A stretch of DNA of 64,000 nt from Butyrivibrio sp. (GTDB lineage: Bacteria; Bacillota; Clostridia; Lachnospirales; Lachnospiraceae): NCBI GenBank assembly GCA_023664865.1, contig JAMPEU010000002.1, forward strand, positions 172,092 to 236,091, read 5' to 3'. The first letter of the stretch is position 1; every line of letters starts with the position of its first letter. Shown one piece after another: positions 16,969-26,824 of this stretch. The translations under genes were made by a program, and so were the position numbers. Under the pieces are notes generated by a model. It saw only the letters and a list, made by a program, of their open reading frames with translations. It made no database searches and was not told where the DNA came from.

Positions 16969-18156
16969 TTACAGGTATTTCTTCAATACCTCTACCTTAT
17001 CAACTTTCTCCCACGGTAAATCCAAATCGTTACGTCCAAAATGTCCGTAGGCTGCGGTCTGCTTGTAAATCGGACGACGGAGGTCTAACATCTTGATGAT
17101 TCCTGCCGGACGCAAATCAAAGTTATCGCGAACGATTTCATCCAGCTTTTCATTGGATACCCTGCCTGTGCCGAAAGTATCAACCATAATTGATGTAGGC
17201 TGCGCTACGCCGATGGCATATGACAACTGAATCTCGCATTTATCGGCAAGTCCTGCCGCTACGATATTCTTAGCCACATAACGTGCAGCATAAGCTGCGG
17301 AACGGTCAACCTTCGTGCAGTCTTTTCCTGAAAATGCGCCGCCGCCGTGACGAGCATATCCGCCGTATGTATCCACGATAATCTTACGTCCTGTCAAGCC
17401 TGCATCACCATGAGGTCCGCCGATTACGAAACGACCTGTCGGATTGATGAAGAACTTAGTGTTTTCATCAATAAGCTCTGCAGGAAGAATAGGATCAAAT
17501 ACATATTTTTTAATGTCTTTATGAATCTGCTCCTGAGTTACGTCGTCGTCATGCTGTGTAGAAAGAACTACAGCTTCCAGTCTTACAGGTTTTCCGTCTT
17601 CATCATATTCTACGGATACCTGGCTCTTTCCGTCAGGTCTTAAATATTTCAAAGTACCGTCTTTGCGGACTTTAGTCAACTGCAATGCCAGCTTATGTGC
17701 AAGCGATATGGGATAAGGCATATATTCGGGCGTCTCATTGGTTGCATAACCAAACATCATACCTTGGTCGCCTGCGCCGATTGCTTCAATTTCGGCATCT
17801 GACATCTTGTTCTCTTTAGCCTCAAGCGCTTTGTCAACGCCCATTGCTATGTCAGCCGACTGTTCGTCAATCGCTACCATTACGGCACACGTATTGCCGT
17901 CGAAACCATATTCAGATTTTGTGTAGCCGATTTCCTTTACGGTCTCACGAACAATCTTCTGAATATCCACATAAGCGCTTGTGGTAATCTCTCCGGTCAC
18001 CAGTACGAAACCAGTACAGGTTGCTGTCTCACACGCAACGCGGCTCATGGGATCTTTTTCCATGCACGCATCCAAAATAGCGTCTGAAATGGCGTCGCAG
18101 ACTTTGTCCGGATGTCCTTCTGTTACAGATTCTGAAGTAAATAATCTCTTTTCCAT
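16969..18156 (-). CDS. metK: S-adenosylmethionine synthetase
   Basis: Makes SAM from methionine and ATP. The 395-residue protein has [17 protein letters not shown] at the N-terminus, the [12 protein letters not shown] loop, and the phosphate-binding [13 protein letters not shown]; all are diagnostic. Length and motifs are complete. It is preceded by a SAM-I riboswitch with an intrinsic terminator, so expression should fall when SAM is abundant. It is flanked downstream by palindrome B1. Confidence 0.98.
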   Translation of the reverse strand: MEKRLFTSESVTEGHPDKVCDAISDAILDACMEKDPMSRVACETATCTGFVLVTGEITTSAYVDIQKIVRETVKEIGYTKSEYGFDGNTCAVMVAIDEQSADIAMGVDKALEAKENKMSDAEIEAIGAGDQGMMFGYATNETPEYMPYPISLAHKLALQLTKVRKDGTLKYLRPDGKSQVSVEYDEDGKPVRLEAVVLSTQHDDDVTQEQIHKDIKKYVFDPILPAELIDENTKFFINPTGRFVIGGPHGDAGLTGRKIIVDTYGGYARHGGGAFSGKDCTKVDRSAAYAARYVAKNIVAAGLADKCEIQLSYAIGVAQPTSIMVDTFGTGRVSNEKLDEIVRDNFDLRPAGIIKMLDLRRPIYKQTAAYGHFGRNDLDLPWEKVDKVEVLKKYL

Positions 18157-18192
18157 ACTTCTACTTCCTTTCTTTATCTTGGTATTTAAAAA

Positions 18193-18222
18193 TAAAAAAA
18201 TCCACTTATAAAAATAAGCGGA
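18193..18222 (-). terminator. Riboswitch-controlled terminator before metK
   Basis: Minus strand: CCGCTTA...TAAGTGG stem (18202-18222) followed directly by ATTTTTTT. It lies between the SAM aptamer and the metK start, as in transcription-attenuating S-box leaders. Confidence 0.85.
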
Positions 18223-18245
18223 CCTGATATCAGGTAATCAAATCC

Positions 18246-18358
18246 TCTTATTGTTCGCTCTGCCATAAAACAGGCTTATTCGCTCAGGTTGGCACCTTCC
18301 TTACAGGGGTTGCCGTGGCTTCACAGATCCTATGTATCTCCACCACTCTGAATAAGAG
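18246..18358 (-). ncRNA. SAM-I (S-box) riboswitch aptamer
   Basis: On the minus strand the P1 helix is CTCTTATT / AATAAGAG (18351-18358 with 18246-18253). Inside are the conserved S-box segments AGTGGTGGAGATACATAGG, GATCTGTGAAGCCACGGCAACC, and AAGGTGCCAACCTGAGCGA. Gene context (metK) and downstream terminator agree. It binds SAM and favours termination; low SAM allows metK transcription. Confidence 0.95.
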
Positions 18359-18409
18359 AGAAACGGTTCTTTAAAAAGAACAACCAATATTCACTTCTAA
18401 CTATTAATT

Positions 18410-18438
18410 AACATACACCTGTTTAGTTCTACTGTCAA
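18410..18438 (-). promoter_or_regulatory. Promoter of the metK riboswitch leader
   Basis: Minus strand: TTGACA (18433-18438), 17 bases, TATGTT (18410-18415). It lies just past the murA stop, about 50 bases before the aptamer. Confidence 0.7.
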
Positions 18439-18457
18439 TAGGCAGTCTGAAAATATT

Positions 18458-19750
18458 CTATCCTGCTTTAAATTTAAACTTAACGGCATCGCGCGGAGTG
18501 CTTACTTTCTCAATCTGCGCGCCAAGAGATTGAAGCTTCAAATCAAAATCCTCATACCCGCGCTCAATATACTGGATATCATCAATGGTAGTGACTCCTT
18601 CCGCGGCAAGCCCTGCAATGACGAGCGCCGCTCCCGCGCGTAAATCAGGGGCTGAGATACCGGCTCCTGTATAACGCTCTACACCGTCAATTATAGCGGT
18701 ATTTCCTTCTACCTTGATATTCGCCCCCATTCTGGTAAGCTCATCAATATATTTAAAACGATTCTCAAAAATACTCTCAGTCACAATGCTTGTCCCTGCC
18801 GACAACCCAAGCGCGACAGTAATCTGCGGCTGCATGTCCGTAGGAAATCCCGGATATGGCAGCGTTTTTACGTGGGTATGCCCAAGCGGTTTTGACGCTA
18901 CCACGCGCACAGCGTCGTCGGACTCTTCCAGTTCACAGCCGATTTCCGTTAATTTTGCGCTAATGGACTCCAAGTGCTTAGGAATAACGTTTTTAACCGT
19001 CACGTCTCCTTTTGTAACTGCTGCCGCAAACATAAATGTGCCTGCTTCAATCTGGTCCGGAATAATTGTATACTCTGTTCCGTGCAGTCTGGAAACTCCT
19101 TTAATTCGGATTACGTCTGTACCCGCGCCTTTAATGTTCGCGCCCATGCTGTTTAAAAAGTTCGCCAAATCTACCACATGCGGTTCTTTTGCCGCATTCT
19201 CGATTATGGTTTTACCTTCCGCCATTGCAGCCGCCATCATCACATTAATGGTAGCCCCTACCGTTACGACGTCCATATAAATATGGCTGCCGGTAAGTTT
19301 CTCAGCCTCGGTAATAATAAGTCCATGCTCAATTCTTACATCTGCGCCAAGTGCACGAAAACCCTTAATATGCTGGTCTATCGGCCGCAGACCGATATTG
19401 CAGCCTCCCGGCAGCGCCACTTCCGCTTTTTTGTATTTTCCAAGCAGCGCGCCCAGAAGATAATATGACGCTCTGATTTTCTTAATATAATCGTCTTCTA
19501 TTACAAGGTCGTTAATCTGCGACGCATTAATTATTACTGTGTGCCTGTCCGGTTTTGCAACTATGACGCCTATGCTTTCCATCGCCTGCAATAAAACATT
19601 GGTATCACGCACATCCGGAACATTTTCTATCACAACTGCCTCATCCGTCATAACGGCTGCCGCCAAAATCGCCAGCGCCGCATTTTTCGCGCCGCCTATT
19701 TCAACTTCGCCGACCAGCGGATTTCCGCCTTTAATCGCATATTGTTCCAT
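18458..19750 (-). CDS. murA: UDP-N-acetylglucosamine 1-carboxyvinyltransferase
   Basis: First committed step of peptidoglycan synthesis: transfers enolpyruvate from PEP to UDP-GlcNAc. The 430-residue EPSP-synthase-like fold is complete. The active-site cysteine is C117 in PGGCNIGLRPID, so fosfomycin could bind. GGAKNAALAILAA at the N-terminus carries the conserved Lys-Asn pair. Firmicutes often have two MurA paralogues; which of them this is cannot be told. It has a promoter at 19810-19837 and is a single-gene unit. Confidence 0.95.
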   Translation of the reverse strand: MEQYAIKGGNPLVGEVEIGGAKNAALAILAAAVMTDEAVVIENVPDVRDTNVLLQAMESIGVIVAKPDRHTVIINASQINDLVIEDDYIKKIRASYYLLGALLGKYKKAEVALPGGCNIGLRPIDQHIKGFRALGADVRIEHGLIITEAEKLTGSHIYMDVVTVGATINVMMAAAMAEGKTIIENAAKEPHVVDLANFLNSMGANIKGAGTDVIRIKGVSRLHGTEYTIIPDQIEAGTFMFAAAVTKGDVTVKNVIPKHLESISAKLTEIGCELEESDDAVRVVASKPLGHTHVKTLPYPGFPTDMQPQITVALGLSAGTSIVTESIFENRFKYIDELTRMGANIKVEGNTAIIDGVERYTGAGISAPDLRAGAALVIAGLAAEGVTTIDDIQYIERGYEDFDLKLQSLGAQIEKVSTPRDAVKFKFKAG

Positions 19751-19809
19751 ATATAATCCCCTTACAGAAATAATTCAAGACATAATAATTAAATAACCAT
19801 ATTATTAAA

Positions 19810-19837
19810 AGTATACCATAATTTTCACATTTGTAAA
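19810..19837 (-). promoter_or_regulatory. Promoter of murA
   Basis: Minus strand: TTTACA (19832-19837), 16-base spacer, TATACT (19810-19815) preceded by TGG, about 60 bases before the murA start. Confidence 0.65.
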
Positions 19838-19877
19838 TGGGGCAGTCCGTTAAAAAAGTTCCTGACATAAATTATAA

Positions 19878-21452
19878 TCAGTTCAAATACTTCAAAGGAT
19901 TGACTCTTGAACCGTTTATCACTATTTCAAAATGCACATGCGGTCCTGTACTGACGCCTGTGTTTCCACTCAAGGCGATTTTCTGTCCCTGAGACACTGT
20001 CTGTCCCGGTGAAACCAATATCTTACTCAAATGACCGTATCTGGTCTGCGTTCCGTCGGGATGGTTGATATAAATTGCATTGCCATAACTTCCTATCCAG
20101 CCTGCTCTTGCAACAGTACCGGAAGAAGATGCCATGACCGCAGTACCGACAGGCGTAGCCCAATCCACACCCTGATGATAGCTTGAGGCGCCCTTAGTCG
20201 GAGCTTTTCTGTAGCCAAAACCTGAACTTTGCCTTCCGCCCGAAATAGGTTTAATATAAGTCGGCGGAATTTTGGTGCCTCTTTCCACACGTTTAGGAAC
20301 TGCTTCATAGGTAATTTCTTCTTTAAGTATTTCCCTTCCTACCTCTTCGCTATTCCGGTAAAATACATCCGCAACAACTATTCTGTGACCTGCCGACGGT
20401 TCTTGCAGAGTTTTTGTCTGCGTAGTATACCAATCGTTGTTATCGATATATATTATGTCCGCCTCATAGTCTTCTTCGTAATAGACTTCTTCCACACGTT
20501 CTACGGAAAGTTCAGGCTCCGGCACAGTTATTATCAGCTCATCGCCGACGCGGATAATGGAGTTTTCGCTTTCGAGTGTTTCGTTCATTGCAATGAGCCT
20601 GTCCATTTCAAGCCCGTTGTTCATGGCGATTTTAGACAGGGTATCTCCCGCCACTACCTCGTATATCTGCTCTTTTTCCTGTTCTTTAGTAACTTCATCA
20701 ATAGCTGCATTTACCGGTGTAAGCTCGGAATCCTGAAGATAAGCCTCCACAACTTCAACCGAATCTCCAAAACCTATGTCCTTAAGCCCCAGTTCATAAT
20801 CGGAAAATTCCTTCTCGACTTCCGGCTCCACGGCATCGAAAATATTAGTCAATTCCGAATTTATACCCGCGCTTACTATCACAGCCTGCTCTTCTTCCGA
20901 CTCTTCTGCTTTTGCATAAATGGCTGTGGTAAGGACGTTAAGTTCACGTTCCGGATCCAGCACAAGCCCTATTGAATACTCGTTTTCCACATCATACTTG
21001 CCAAGCGATGCCTGAAGAAGTTCTAACACTTCGTCCGTATTGGCAAGGTTCACGGTATACTCATTGATTTTTACCGTATATGAGCGTTTTAGGGTATCTT
21101 TGATGCTCCGCTCAATAATCGATGCCATATTATCAATTATGACACTATCATCATCTACTTCGCCCCACAGCACTTCGCTTCCCTCATAAGTAACACTGCA
21201 GTCAGCCAGCACTATCTCGTCGCTGCCTTCGGCAATTTTTTTCCGCGCGTTTATAAGGCACAAATCTATTCTGTCCACATCATCGACAATACCGACGCGC
21301 TCGCCGTTTAGATATACAATAAACTGATTATCACCAATACTTTCCAGTTCCTGATAATACGGCAGAAAAAGCATCGCCGCGAAGGCTGCAGCCACTGCAA
21401 CCTTAATATATGCAATTTTCATTTTTTTATAATGTCTGCTCACAAATTTCAT
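19878..21452 (-). CDS. M23 peptidoglycan endopeptidase with LysM and G5 domains
   Basis: A membrane-anchored or secreted cell-wall peptidase. One hydrophobic N-terminal segment (about residues 14-31 counted from this start) acts as signal or anchor. A long region follows, then LysM (about 262-310; YEVVAGDTLSKIAMNNG), a G5 domain (about 335-395) and a C-terminal M23 lysostaphin-type domain (about 405-524). Zinc ligands are in HQGVDWATP and HVHFEI, with an additional GYRKAPTKG block. The ATG at 21452 is preferred to one 6 codons earlier because AGAGGAAAAAA lies before it. Similar proteins act in wall remodelling or engulfment; this one is unassigned. Confidence 0.92.
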   Translation of the reverse strand: MKFVSRHYKKMKIAYIKVAVAAAFAAMLFLPYYQELESIGDNQFIVYLNGERVGIVDDVDRIDLCLINARKKIAEGSDEIVLADCSVTYEGSEVLWGEVDDDSVIIDNMASIIERSIKDTLKRSYTVKINEYTVNLANTDEVLELLQASLGKYDVENEYSIGLVLDPERELNVLTTAIYAKAEESEEEQAVIVSAGINSELTNIFDAVEPEVEKEFSDYELGLKDIGFGDSVEVVEAYLQDSELTPVNAAIDEVTKEQEKEQIYEVVAGDTLSKIAMNNGLEMDRLIAMNETLESENSIIRVGDELIITVPEPELSVERVEEVYYEEDYEADIIYIDNNDWYTTQTKTLQEPSAGHRIVVADVFYRNSEEVGREILKEEITYEAVPKRVERGTKIPPTYIKPISGGRQSSGFGYRKAPTKGASSYHQGVDWATPVGTAVMASSSGTVARAGWIGSYGNAIYINHPDGTQTRYGHLSKILVSPGQTVSQGQKIALSGNTGVSTGPHVHFEIVINGSRVNPLKYLN

Positions 21453-21578
21453 AATTTTTTCCTCTATCATATAAACACATTTGTAGTTTGTCTGTAATAA
21501 AATTGTAACATTTTATATTTTAGCAACATTTATGCCAAATGTAAAGACAAAATGGGAAGATTTCGTTTTTGGCTGTAG

Positions 21579-21744
21579 CAGTTCAGCCCTCAGGCACATG
21601 GACATATATGTTTCCCTTCGTAGCACGCTCTCGCTCCGTGAAAAACGTAGCGGTACTAAGCTCGAAAATACCTCGCTAAGTACCGGCGTCTTTCAAGGAC
21701 CACTCATGGAAACATATATGTCCATGTGCCTGAGGGCTGAACTG
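21579..21744 (+). repeat. Family B long palindrome, copy B2
   Basis: 166 bp in the divergent spacer between the M23 gene and the response regulator at 21825. Outer arms of 36 bp are perfect complements starting CAGTTCAGCCC and ending GTTTCC. The core is a shorter version of that in B1 (lacks the AAAAGCT hairpin): CACGCTCTCGCTCCGTG, GCGGTACTAAG, CTAAGTACCG, TTTCAAGGA. Confidence 0.85.
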
Positions 21745-21824
21745 TTACTTTTGGCTTTGACATAAAAATCTATTGCGGACAGTTGACTTTTTTATATAAT
21801 AAAAACATAAGGAAGGGAAAGCAT

Positions 21825-22511
21825 ATGAAAAGACTTTTTTTACTGGAAGACGATTTGAGCCTGATTAACGGGCTTTCCTTTGCTATAAAAAAGCAAGGAT
21901 ATGAGATAGTGATTGCCCGTACCACATTAGAAGCAGACACATTATGGGAAGATGGAAAATATGATTTGGTTATTTTGGACGTATCGCTGCCTGACGGCTC
22001 CGGCTTTGATTTCTGCAAAAAGATACGTCAGACGTCAAAAGTGCCTATCATGTTTCTTACCGCTGCGGACGAAGAAACTGATATTATTATGGGGCTTGAT
22101 ATCGGGGGCGACGATTATATTACGAAACCGTTCAAGTTGGCGGTTTTCCTTTCAAGAATCAACGCACTGATTCGCAGGAGTGAAAATTTCAGCAACGCTG
22201 TCACAGAATTAAATTCAGACGGTATCAATATCCGGCTTTTAAAGGGTGAAGTATATAAAAATGGCACACCGATTGAACTGACCGCAAGCGAATATAAGCT
22301 GCTATGTTTGTTTATGGAAAATCCTGACCAGATACTTTCCGCAGAACAGATTTTAAGCAGATTATGGGACTGTAACGAAAACTATATTGACAACAATTCG
22401 CTTACAGTATATATCCGCAGACTCCGCACAAAAATCGAGGATAATCCGGGAGAACCTAAACGGATTGTTACCGTCCGCGGCATGGGATATAAATGGAACA
22501 CTGTGGATTGA
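21825..22511 (+). CDS. OmpR-family response regulator
   Basis: A 228-residue regulator with a receiver domain (LEDD near residue 5, phospho-acceptor in VILDVSLPDG, conserved KPF) and a C-terminal winged helix (about 130-226; RRLRTKIEDNPGEPKRI, GMGYKW). The start is set by GGAAGGG at 21811-21817. It is followed 18 bases later by a short-loop histidine kinase and then an ABC transporter, the arrangement of BceRS-BceAB type detoxification modules. It probably activates the transporter genes through the dyad at 23591-23608. Distinct from the two regulators near the right edge. Confidence 0.92.
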   Translation: MKRLFLLEDDLSLINGLSFAIKKQGYEIVIARTTLEADTLWEDGKYDLVILDVSLPDGSGFDFCKKIRQTSKVPIMFLTAADEETDIIMGLDIGGDDYITKPFKLAVFLSRINALIRRSENFSNAVTELNSDGINIRLLKGEVYKNGTPIELTASEYKLLCLFMENPDQILSAEQILSRLWDCNENYIDNNSLTVYIRRLRTKIEDNPGEPKRIVTVRGMGYKWNTVD

Positions 22512-22529
22512 GACAGTGTAAAAAGGAGC

Positions 22530-23567
22530 ATGGTTATTAAAATGAAAATATTTGCAAATCAAAAAATCAAACTACTCTTTAGTAATATTTTATTATGCGT
22601 TTTGACTTTTACATTGATTGCAGTATTGCTTATCGGTTTTAGAGTTAGAAATGCAGCCGTTTACACAATAATTTGCTTCCTTCTGATGAACGCTGCAATA
22701 ATGGCGCTTTTGTTTAAGTATTTCAGTAATCAGCATAAAATCATGGAAAACGCCATATCGCAGATTAGAGAATATATATCCGGCAACAAAGATATCATCA
22801 TCGAGTGTAACGATGAAGGCGAATTATACAGACTGTTCCATGAAGTAAATTCTTTAGTTGCTATCTTAAACGCTCATGCCGAGAATGAAAAAAATGCTAA
22901 AAAATTCCTACGCAATACAATATCTGATATTTCGCACCAACTAAAGACGCCGCTTTCCGCCCTTAATATTTATAACGGGCTGATACAAGACGAGGCAAAG
23001 GAACTGGATACGATTCAGGAATTTTCCAGACTATCCGAGCAGGAGCTTGACCGGATAGAAGGGCTGGTGCAAAACCTTTTGAAAATCACAAAACTGGATT
23101 CAGGCACAATTACGCTGGAAAAGTCTACAGAAAACGTGTCGGAAATTATGGAAAGTGTAAAAAAACATTTTTTGTTCCGCGCCGAACATGAAGAGAAAAA
23201 AATCTGTCTCTTGGGCAGTACAGAAACTACTCTTCTATGTGACCGCAGCTGGATTATAGAAGCAATCAGTAATCTTGTGAAAAATGCTCTTGACCATACA
23301 AAAGAAGGCGGCTGTATCCGCATCGAATGGCGGGAGTTTGCTTCTATTGTCCAAATTACTATAAAGGATAATGGAAGCGGCATCTATCCGGAAGATTTAC
23401 ACCATATTTTCAAGCGGTTTTACCGCAGCCGTTATTCTAAAGATGCACAGGGCATCGGTCTTGGACTGCCGCTTTCTAAGGCGATTGTAGAAGCCCATAA
23501 CGGGACAATTGAAGCAGACAGCACATTAGGCAGCGGAACCTCTTTCACGATAAATTTCCTACGTTGA
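22530..23567 (+). CDS. Sensor histidine kinase, short extracellular loop
   Basis: 345 residues with two adjacent membrane helices (about 15-38 and 43-65) separated by only a few residues, so there is almost no external sensing domain; such kinases sense within the membrane, often through a partner ABC transporter. Then come a linker, HisKA with phospho-acceptor His in SDISHQLKTPLSAL, and HATPase with N-box NLVKNALDH and G-boxes DNGSGI and GIGLGLPLSK. An ATG at 22542 is an alternative start; AGGAG is too close to the first ATG and a little far from the second. Confidence 0.92.
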   Translation: MVIKMKIFANQKIKLLFSNILLCVLTFTLIAVLLIGFRVRNAAVYTIICFLLMNAAIMALLFKYFSNQHKIMENAISQIREYISGNKDIIIECNDEGELYRLFHEVNSLVAILNAHAENEKNAKKFLRNTISDISHQLKTPLSALNIYNGLIQDEAKELDTIQEFSRLSEQELDRIEGLVQNLLKITKLDSGTITLEKSTENVSEIMESVKKHFLFRAEHEEKKICLLGSTETTLLCDRSWIIEAISNLVKNALDHTKEGGCIRIEWREFASIVQITIKDNGSGIYPEDLHHIFKRFYRSRYSKDAQGIGLGLPLSKAIVEAHNGTIEADSTLGSGTSFTINFLR

Positions 23568-23590
23568 AAAACATACTTTAAAAAGTATTT

Positions 23591-23608
23591 CCCTACAAAA
23601 TTGTAGGG
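23591..23608 (+). promoter_or_regulatory. Dyad operator before the ABC exporter
   Basis: CCCTACAA-AA-TTGTAGGG: 8-bp perfect arms. Read as CTACA-N4-TGTAG it resembles the TNACA-N4-TGTAA box bound by BceR-like regulators. It lies 90 bases before the ATPase start, where such boxes usually sit. A TATATT at 23640-23645 could be the -10. Confidence 0.5.
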
Positions 23609-23680
23609 TAATTGTAATGTTGGCGTAGGATTTCTTTGTTATATTTGGCACTATCAAAACAAGAAAGAGGTGTTTACACA

Positions 23681-24364
23681 ATGAATTTGCTAGAAGTCAA
23701 CAATATTTGTAAAACTTATGGAAGCGGTGAGGCAGCTGTTAAAGCGCTTAACAAGGTTAGCTTTTCTGTTCCAAAAGGAGAGTATGTCGCTATTGTCGGG
23801 GAATCCGGTTCGGGTAAAAGTACGCTCCTTAACATGATAGGCGCACTCGATATGCCTACTTCCGGTAAAGTAACTATTAGCGGCAAGGACATTTTTTCCA
23901 TGAACGACCGTGAACTTACTGTTTTCAGACGCAGAAACATAGGTTTTATCTTTCAGGCATTTAACCTTATTCCGGAACTTACGGTAGAGCAGAATATTAT
24001 TTTTCCTGTACTGCTTGATTATCAGAAGCCTGACAAAAAATATTTGGAAGAACTGCTTGCGGTACTGAATTTGAAAGAACGACGAGGTCACCTGCCTAAC
24101 CAGTTATCCGGAGGACAACAGCAAAGAGTGGCAATCGGACGTGCGCTGTTTACACGCCCATCTCTGATTTTGGCGGACGAGCCCACTGGAAATCTTGATA
24201 CGCAAAATAGCAGTGAAGTAATTACACTTTTGAAAGAAGCATCTAAAAAGTATGAACAGACGATTATCATGATTACCCATAACCGCAGTATCGCACAGAC
24301 GGCGGATAGGGTTCTAAATGTATCAGATGGCGTACTGACTGATTTAGGGAGGTGTAGTGAATGA
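23681..24364 (+). CDS. ABC transporter ATP-binding protein (MacB/BceA type)
   Basis: 227-residue ATPase with Walker A GESGSGKST, Q-loop FQAFNLIPELT, signature LSGGQQQRVAIGRAL, Walker B LILADEPTGNLD and switch histidine in ITHNRS. The FNLIPELTVEQNI segment places it with the LolD/MacB/BceA exporters. AGAGGTG at 23667 supports the start. Its stop overlaps the permease start (ATGA), so the two are translated together. Probable role: removal of a peptide antibiotic or another envelope-active compound; substrate unknown. Confidence 0.93.
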   Translation: MNLLEVNNICKTYGSGEAAVKALNKVSFSVPKGEYVAIVGESGSGKSTLLNMIGALDMPTSGKVTISGKDIFSMNDRELTVFRRRNIGFIFQAFNLIPELTVEQNIIFPVLLDYQKPDKKYLEELLAVLNLKERRGHLPNQLSGGQQQRVAIGRALFTRPSLILADEPTGNLDTQNSSEVITLLKEASKKYEQTIIMITHNRSIAQTADRVLNVSDGVLTDLGRCSE

Positions 24365-26709
24365 AAAGCTATCTTAGTCTTGTGCCGATTTCTGCAAAAG
24401 TTCACAAACGTCAAAGCCGCATGACACGCATTTGCATTATCCTTGCGGTATTCCTTGTCACATCTATTTTTTCTATGGCGGAGATGTGGATTAGAGCGCA
24501 AAAAATAGCCATGATAAATAAGCATGGAGATTACCATATTGTACTTCAAGATGTACCAAGTGATAAAGCAGAGCAAATACGGCAGCGTGACGATATTGCA
24601 CTTTCTGCTGAATACAGGGCTGTTAATACAGATGTTGGAAAGTTTGATGCAGATATTACTAAGGGTTGCTATATAAATAGCAAAAATATTGTTATATATG
24701 GCGTAGAAAAAACATATCTCACAGATATTATGAATTATCAAACAAGGGGTTCTTATCCTGTAAATACCAAAGAAATTGCGCTCAGTGCCGATGCAGAAGA
24801 ACTTTTTGGCATAGATATAGGCGATACTATTACTTTGAACACGCCGTCAGGAAATTTTGATTTTACTGTGTCTGCCTTTTATGAAGATGATAGCGAATAT
24901 AACGCAATTATAGATGGAAGCTGCGCCTATATGAATCTGCCGACGTTTCAATCTGTTTGTACTTGGAACGAAGAAGAAGCAGTCCCCAAATATTATATCA
25001 GGTTTGCCAAAGAAAATAAGCTTCGTGAAACAATTGCCGATATTAAAGAATCATACGAGCTTACGGATAAAAATATAGACGAGAATACCGCAGTTTTAGG
25101 ACTGATAGGTGCAAGCAATAATGAAACAATAAAAAATATTTATCCGTTGGCGATTGTCTGCTTTATATTGATATTAATTTCCGGTATTTTCATGATTTCA
25201 AGCTGTATGAACAGTACGGTAGCACAAAGGACAAGTTTCTTTGGCATGATGAGATGTATCGGTGCAAGCAAACAGCAAATAATACGTTTTGTAAGACTTG
25301 AAGCGCTTAACTGGTGCAAAACAGCCATTCCTGCGGGCTGTCTGCTTGGTATAATAGTCTGTTGGATTTTGTGTGCAATCCTTCACTTCCTTGTTAAAGG
25401 TGAGTTTGCAGACCTTCCACTTTTTGGGGTAAGCGTGAGTGGTATAGTCTGCGGAATAGCTGTCGGCATTATTACCGTATTTATTGCAGCACATTCTCCT
25501 GCAAAGCAGGCGGCTAAAGCATCTCCCATAGCGGCAGTGTCCGGCAATACAGAAAATAAAAAAACAATCCGCCATGCTGCAAACACGCGTCTTTTCAAAG
25601 TGGAAACAGCTTTAGGCATTCACCATGCGACAGCAGCTAAGAAAAATCTTTTTCTTATGACAGGTTCTTTCGCCCTTACAATTATTTTGTTTTTAGCTTT
25701 TTGCGCATGTTTTGATATTGTACGCAAACTGCTTCCGTCCGAAAGTAATTTTGCTCCGGATATTACGATTTCAAGCGAGGAGAATACTAACTCTATAGAC
25801 AAAAATCTTGCCGCCTTGATTTCCGAAATACCGGGTGTAAAAAACGCCTTTGGTACGATGTACGCGATTGCAATTCCTGCCAAAATAAATGGCAGCGAAA
25901 CAGTTATTGATTTCATGTCCTACGATGAATTTATGCTGGAAAATACGAAAAAATCCGTAGCGAGCGGAAGCCTGTCAAAGGTTTATGGGGATACTGACTA
26001 TGTACTAACGATTTTCAGCAATGTCAGTCGGTTTGATGTGGGAGATAAGATAGAAATTGGTAATAATAAAATAGAGATTGCCTGTGTCGCCTCCGAAGGA
26101 ATTGGAAGTATAAGCAGTTCTGCTGTCGTCGTCTGTTCCGAGGAAACATTTATGCGTATTATGGAAGAAGAAGGATATATGATGATAAATGTCATACTGG
26201 ATAAAGGCGCATCAGAAGAGGCTGTGGCTCAAATCCGCAATCTTGCAGGTGATAATTTATTTACAGACCGCAGGGAAGAAGACCTTCAAGTGCATAGCAG
26301 CTATTGGGTATTTCGAATTGCGGCATACGGTTTTCTTGCTATTATCACTTTCATTACTGTGCTGAATATCATGAACAGCGTTTCTATGAGCGTATCTGCG
26401 AGAATCAGGCAGTATGGTGCAATGCGTGCGGTTGGTATGGAGAGCCGACAGGTTACAAAAATGATTATTGGGGAATCTGCGATGTATGCTTTTTGCGGTA
26501 TGACTGTCGGGATTATCATAGGACTGTTTCTCCATTATCTCATTTATGTTAAACTGCTTATTACACATTTTGGCGGAGTATGGAAAGTCCCGCTTGCGGC
26601 AATCGGGATCGTATTTCTCTTGGTTTTTGCTTCATGCGTTATAGCAGTTTACGCTCCGGCAAAACGTATTCGCAATATGCCGATTACTGCAACGATTAAT
26701 GAATTGTAA
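24361..26709 (+). CDS. FtsX-like ABC transporter permease
   Basis: 782 residues with one N-terminal helix, an extracytoplasmic MacB-like domain (about 45-250), an FtsX helix bundle (about 255-395), then a second extracytoplasmic region and a second FtsX bundle near the C-terminus (about 655-775; FLAIITFITVLNIMNSVSMS, RQYGAMRAVGM). The duplicated FtsX layout and length resemble larger exporters for lipoprotein or antimicrobial peptides rather than BceB, which has ten helices in another order. It is coupled to the ATPase by a 4-base overlap and ends the four-gene regulatory/transport unit. Confidence 0.88.
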   Translation: MKSYLSLVPISAKVHKRQSRMTRICIILAVFLVTSIFSMAEMWIRAQKIAMINKHGDYHIVLQDVPSDKAEQIRQRDDIALSAEYRAVNTDVGKFDADITKGCYINSKNIVIYGVEKTYLTDIMNYQTRGSYPVNTKEIALSADAEELFGIDIGDTITLNTPSGNFDFTVSAFYEDDSEYNAIIDGSCAYMNLPTFQSVCTWNEEEAVPKYYIRFAKENKLRETIADIKESYELTDKNIDENTAVLGLIGASNNETIKNIYPLAIVCFILILISGIFMISSCMNSTVAQRTSFFGMMRCIGASKQQIIRFVRLEALNWCKTAIPAGCLLGIIVCWILCAILHFLVKGEFADLPLFGVSVSGIVCGIAVGIITVFIAAHSPAKQAAKASPIAAVSGNTENKKTIRHAANTRLFKVETALGIHHATAAKKNLFLMTGSFALTIILFLAFCACFDIVRKLLPSESNFAPDITISSEENTNSIDKNLAALISEIPGVKNAFGTMYAIAIPAKINGSETVIDFMSYDEFMLENTKKSVASGSLSKVYGDTDYVLTIFSNVSRFDVGDKIEIGNNKIEIACVASEGIGSISSSAVVVCSEETFMRIMEEEGYMMINVILDKGASEEAVAQIRNLAGDNLFTDRREEDLQVHSSYWVFRIAAYGFLAIITFITVLNIMNSVSMSVSARIRQYGAMRAVGMESRQVTKMIIGESAMYAFCGMTVGIIIGLFLHYLIYVKLLITHFGGVWKVPLAAIGIVFLLVFASCVIAVYAPAKRIRNMPITATINEL

Positions 26710-26824
26710 GGCTGACTGCAACAGTTCCATTTTAGCATAAACTATGATAAACTTATTATAATGTATATCTAAAAATATATTTTTCATAGGCAGATACGGC
26801 ATAGTGAAGCGGAGAGCGGTGACA

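Noticed and set aside
24361-26709. Frameshift or fusion of two permeases
   Set aside because: The duplicated FtsX layout and 782-residue length are normal for this exporter class.
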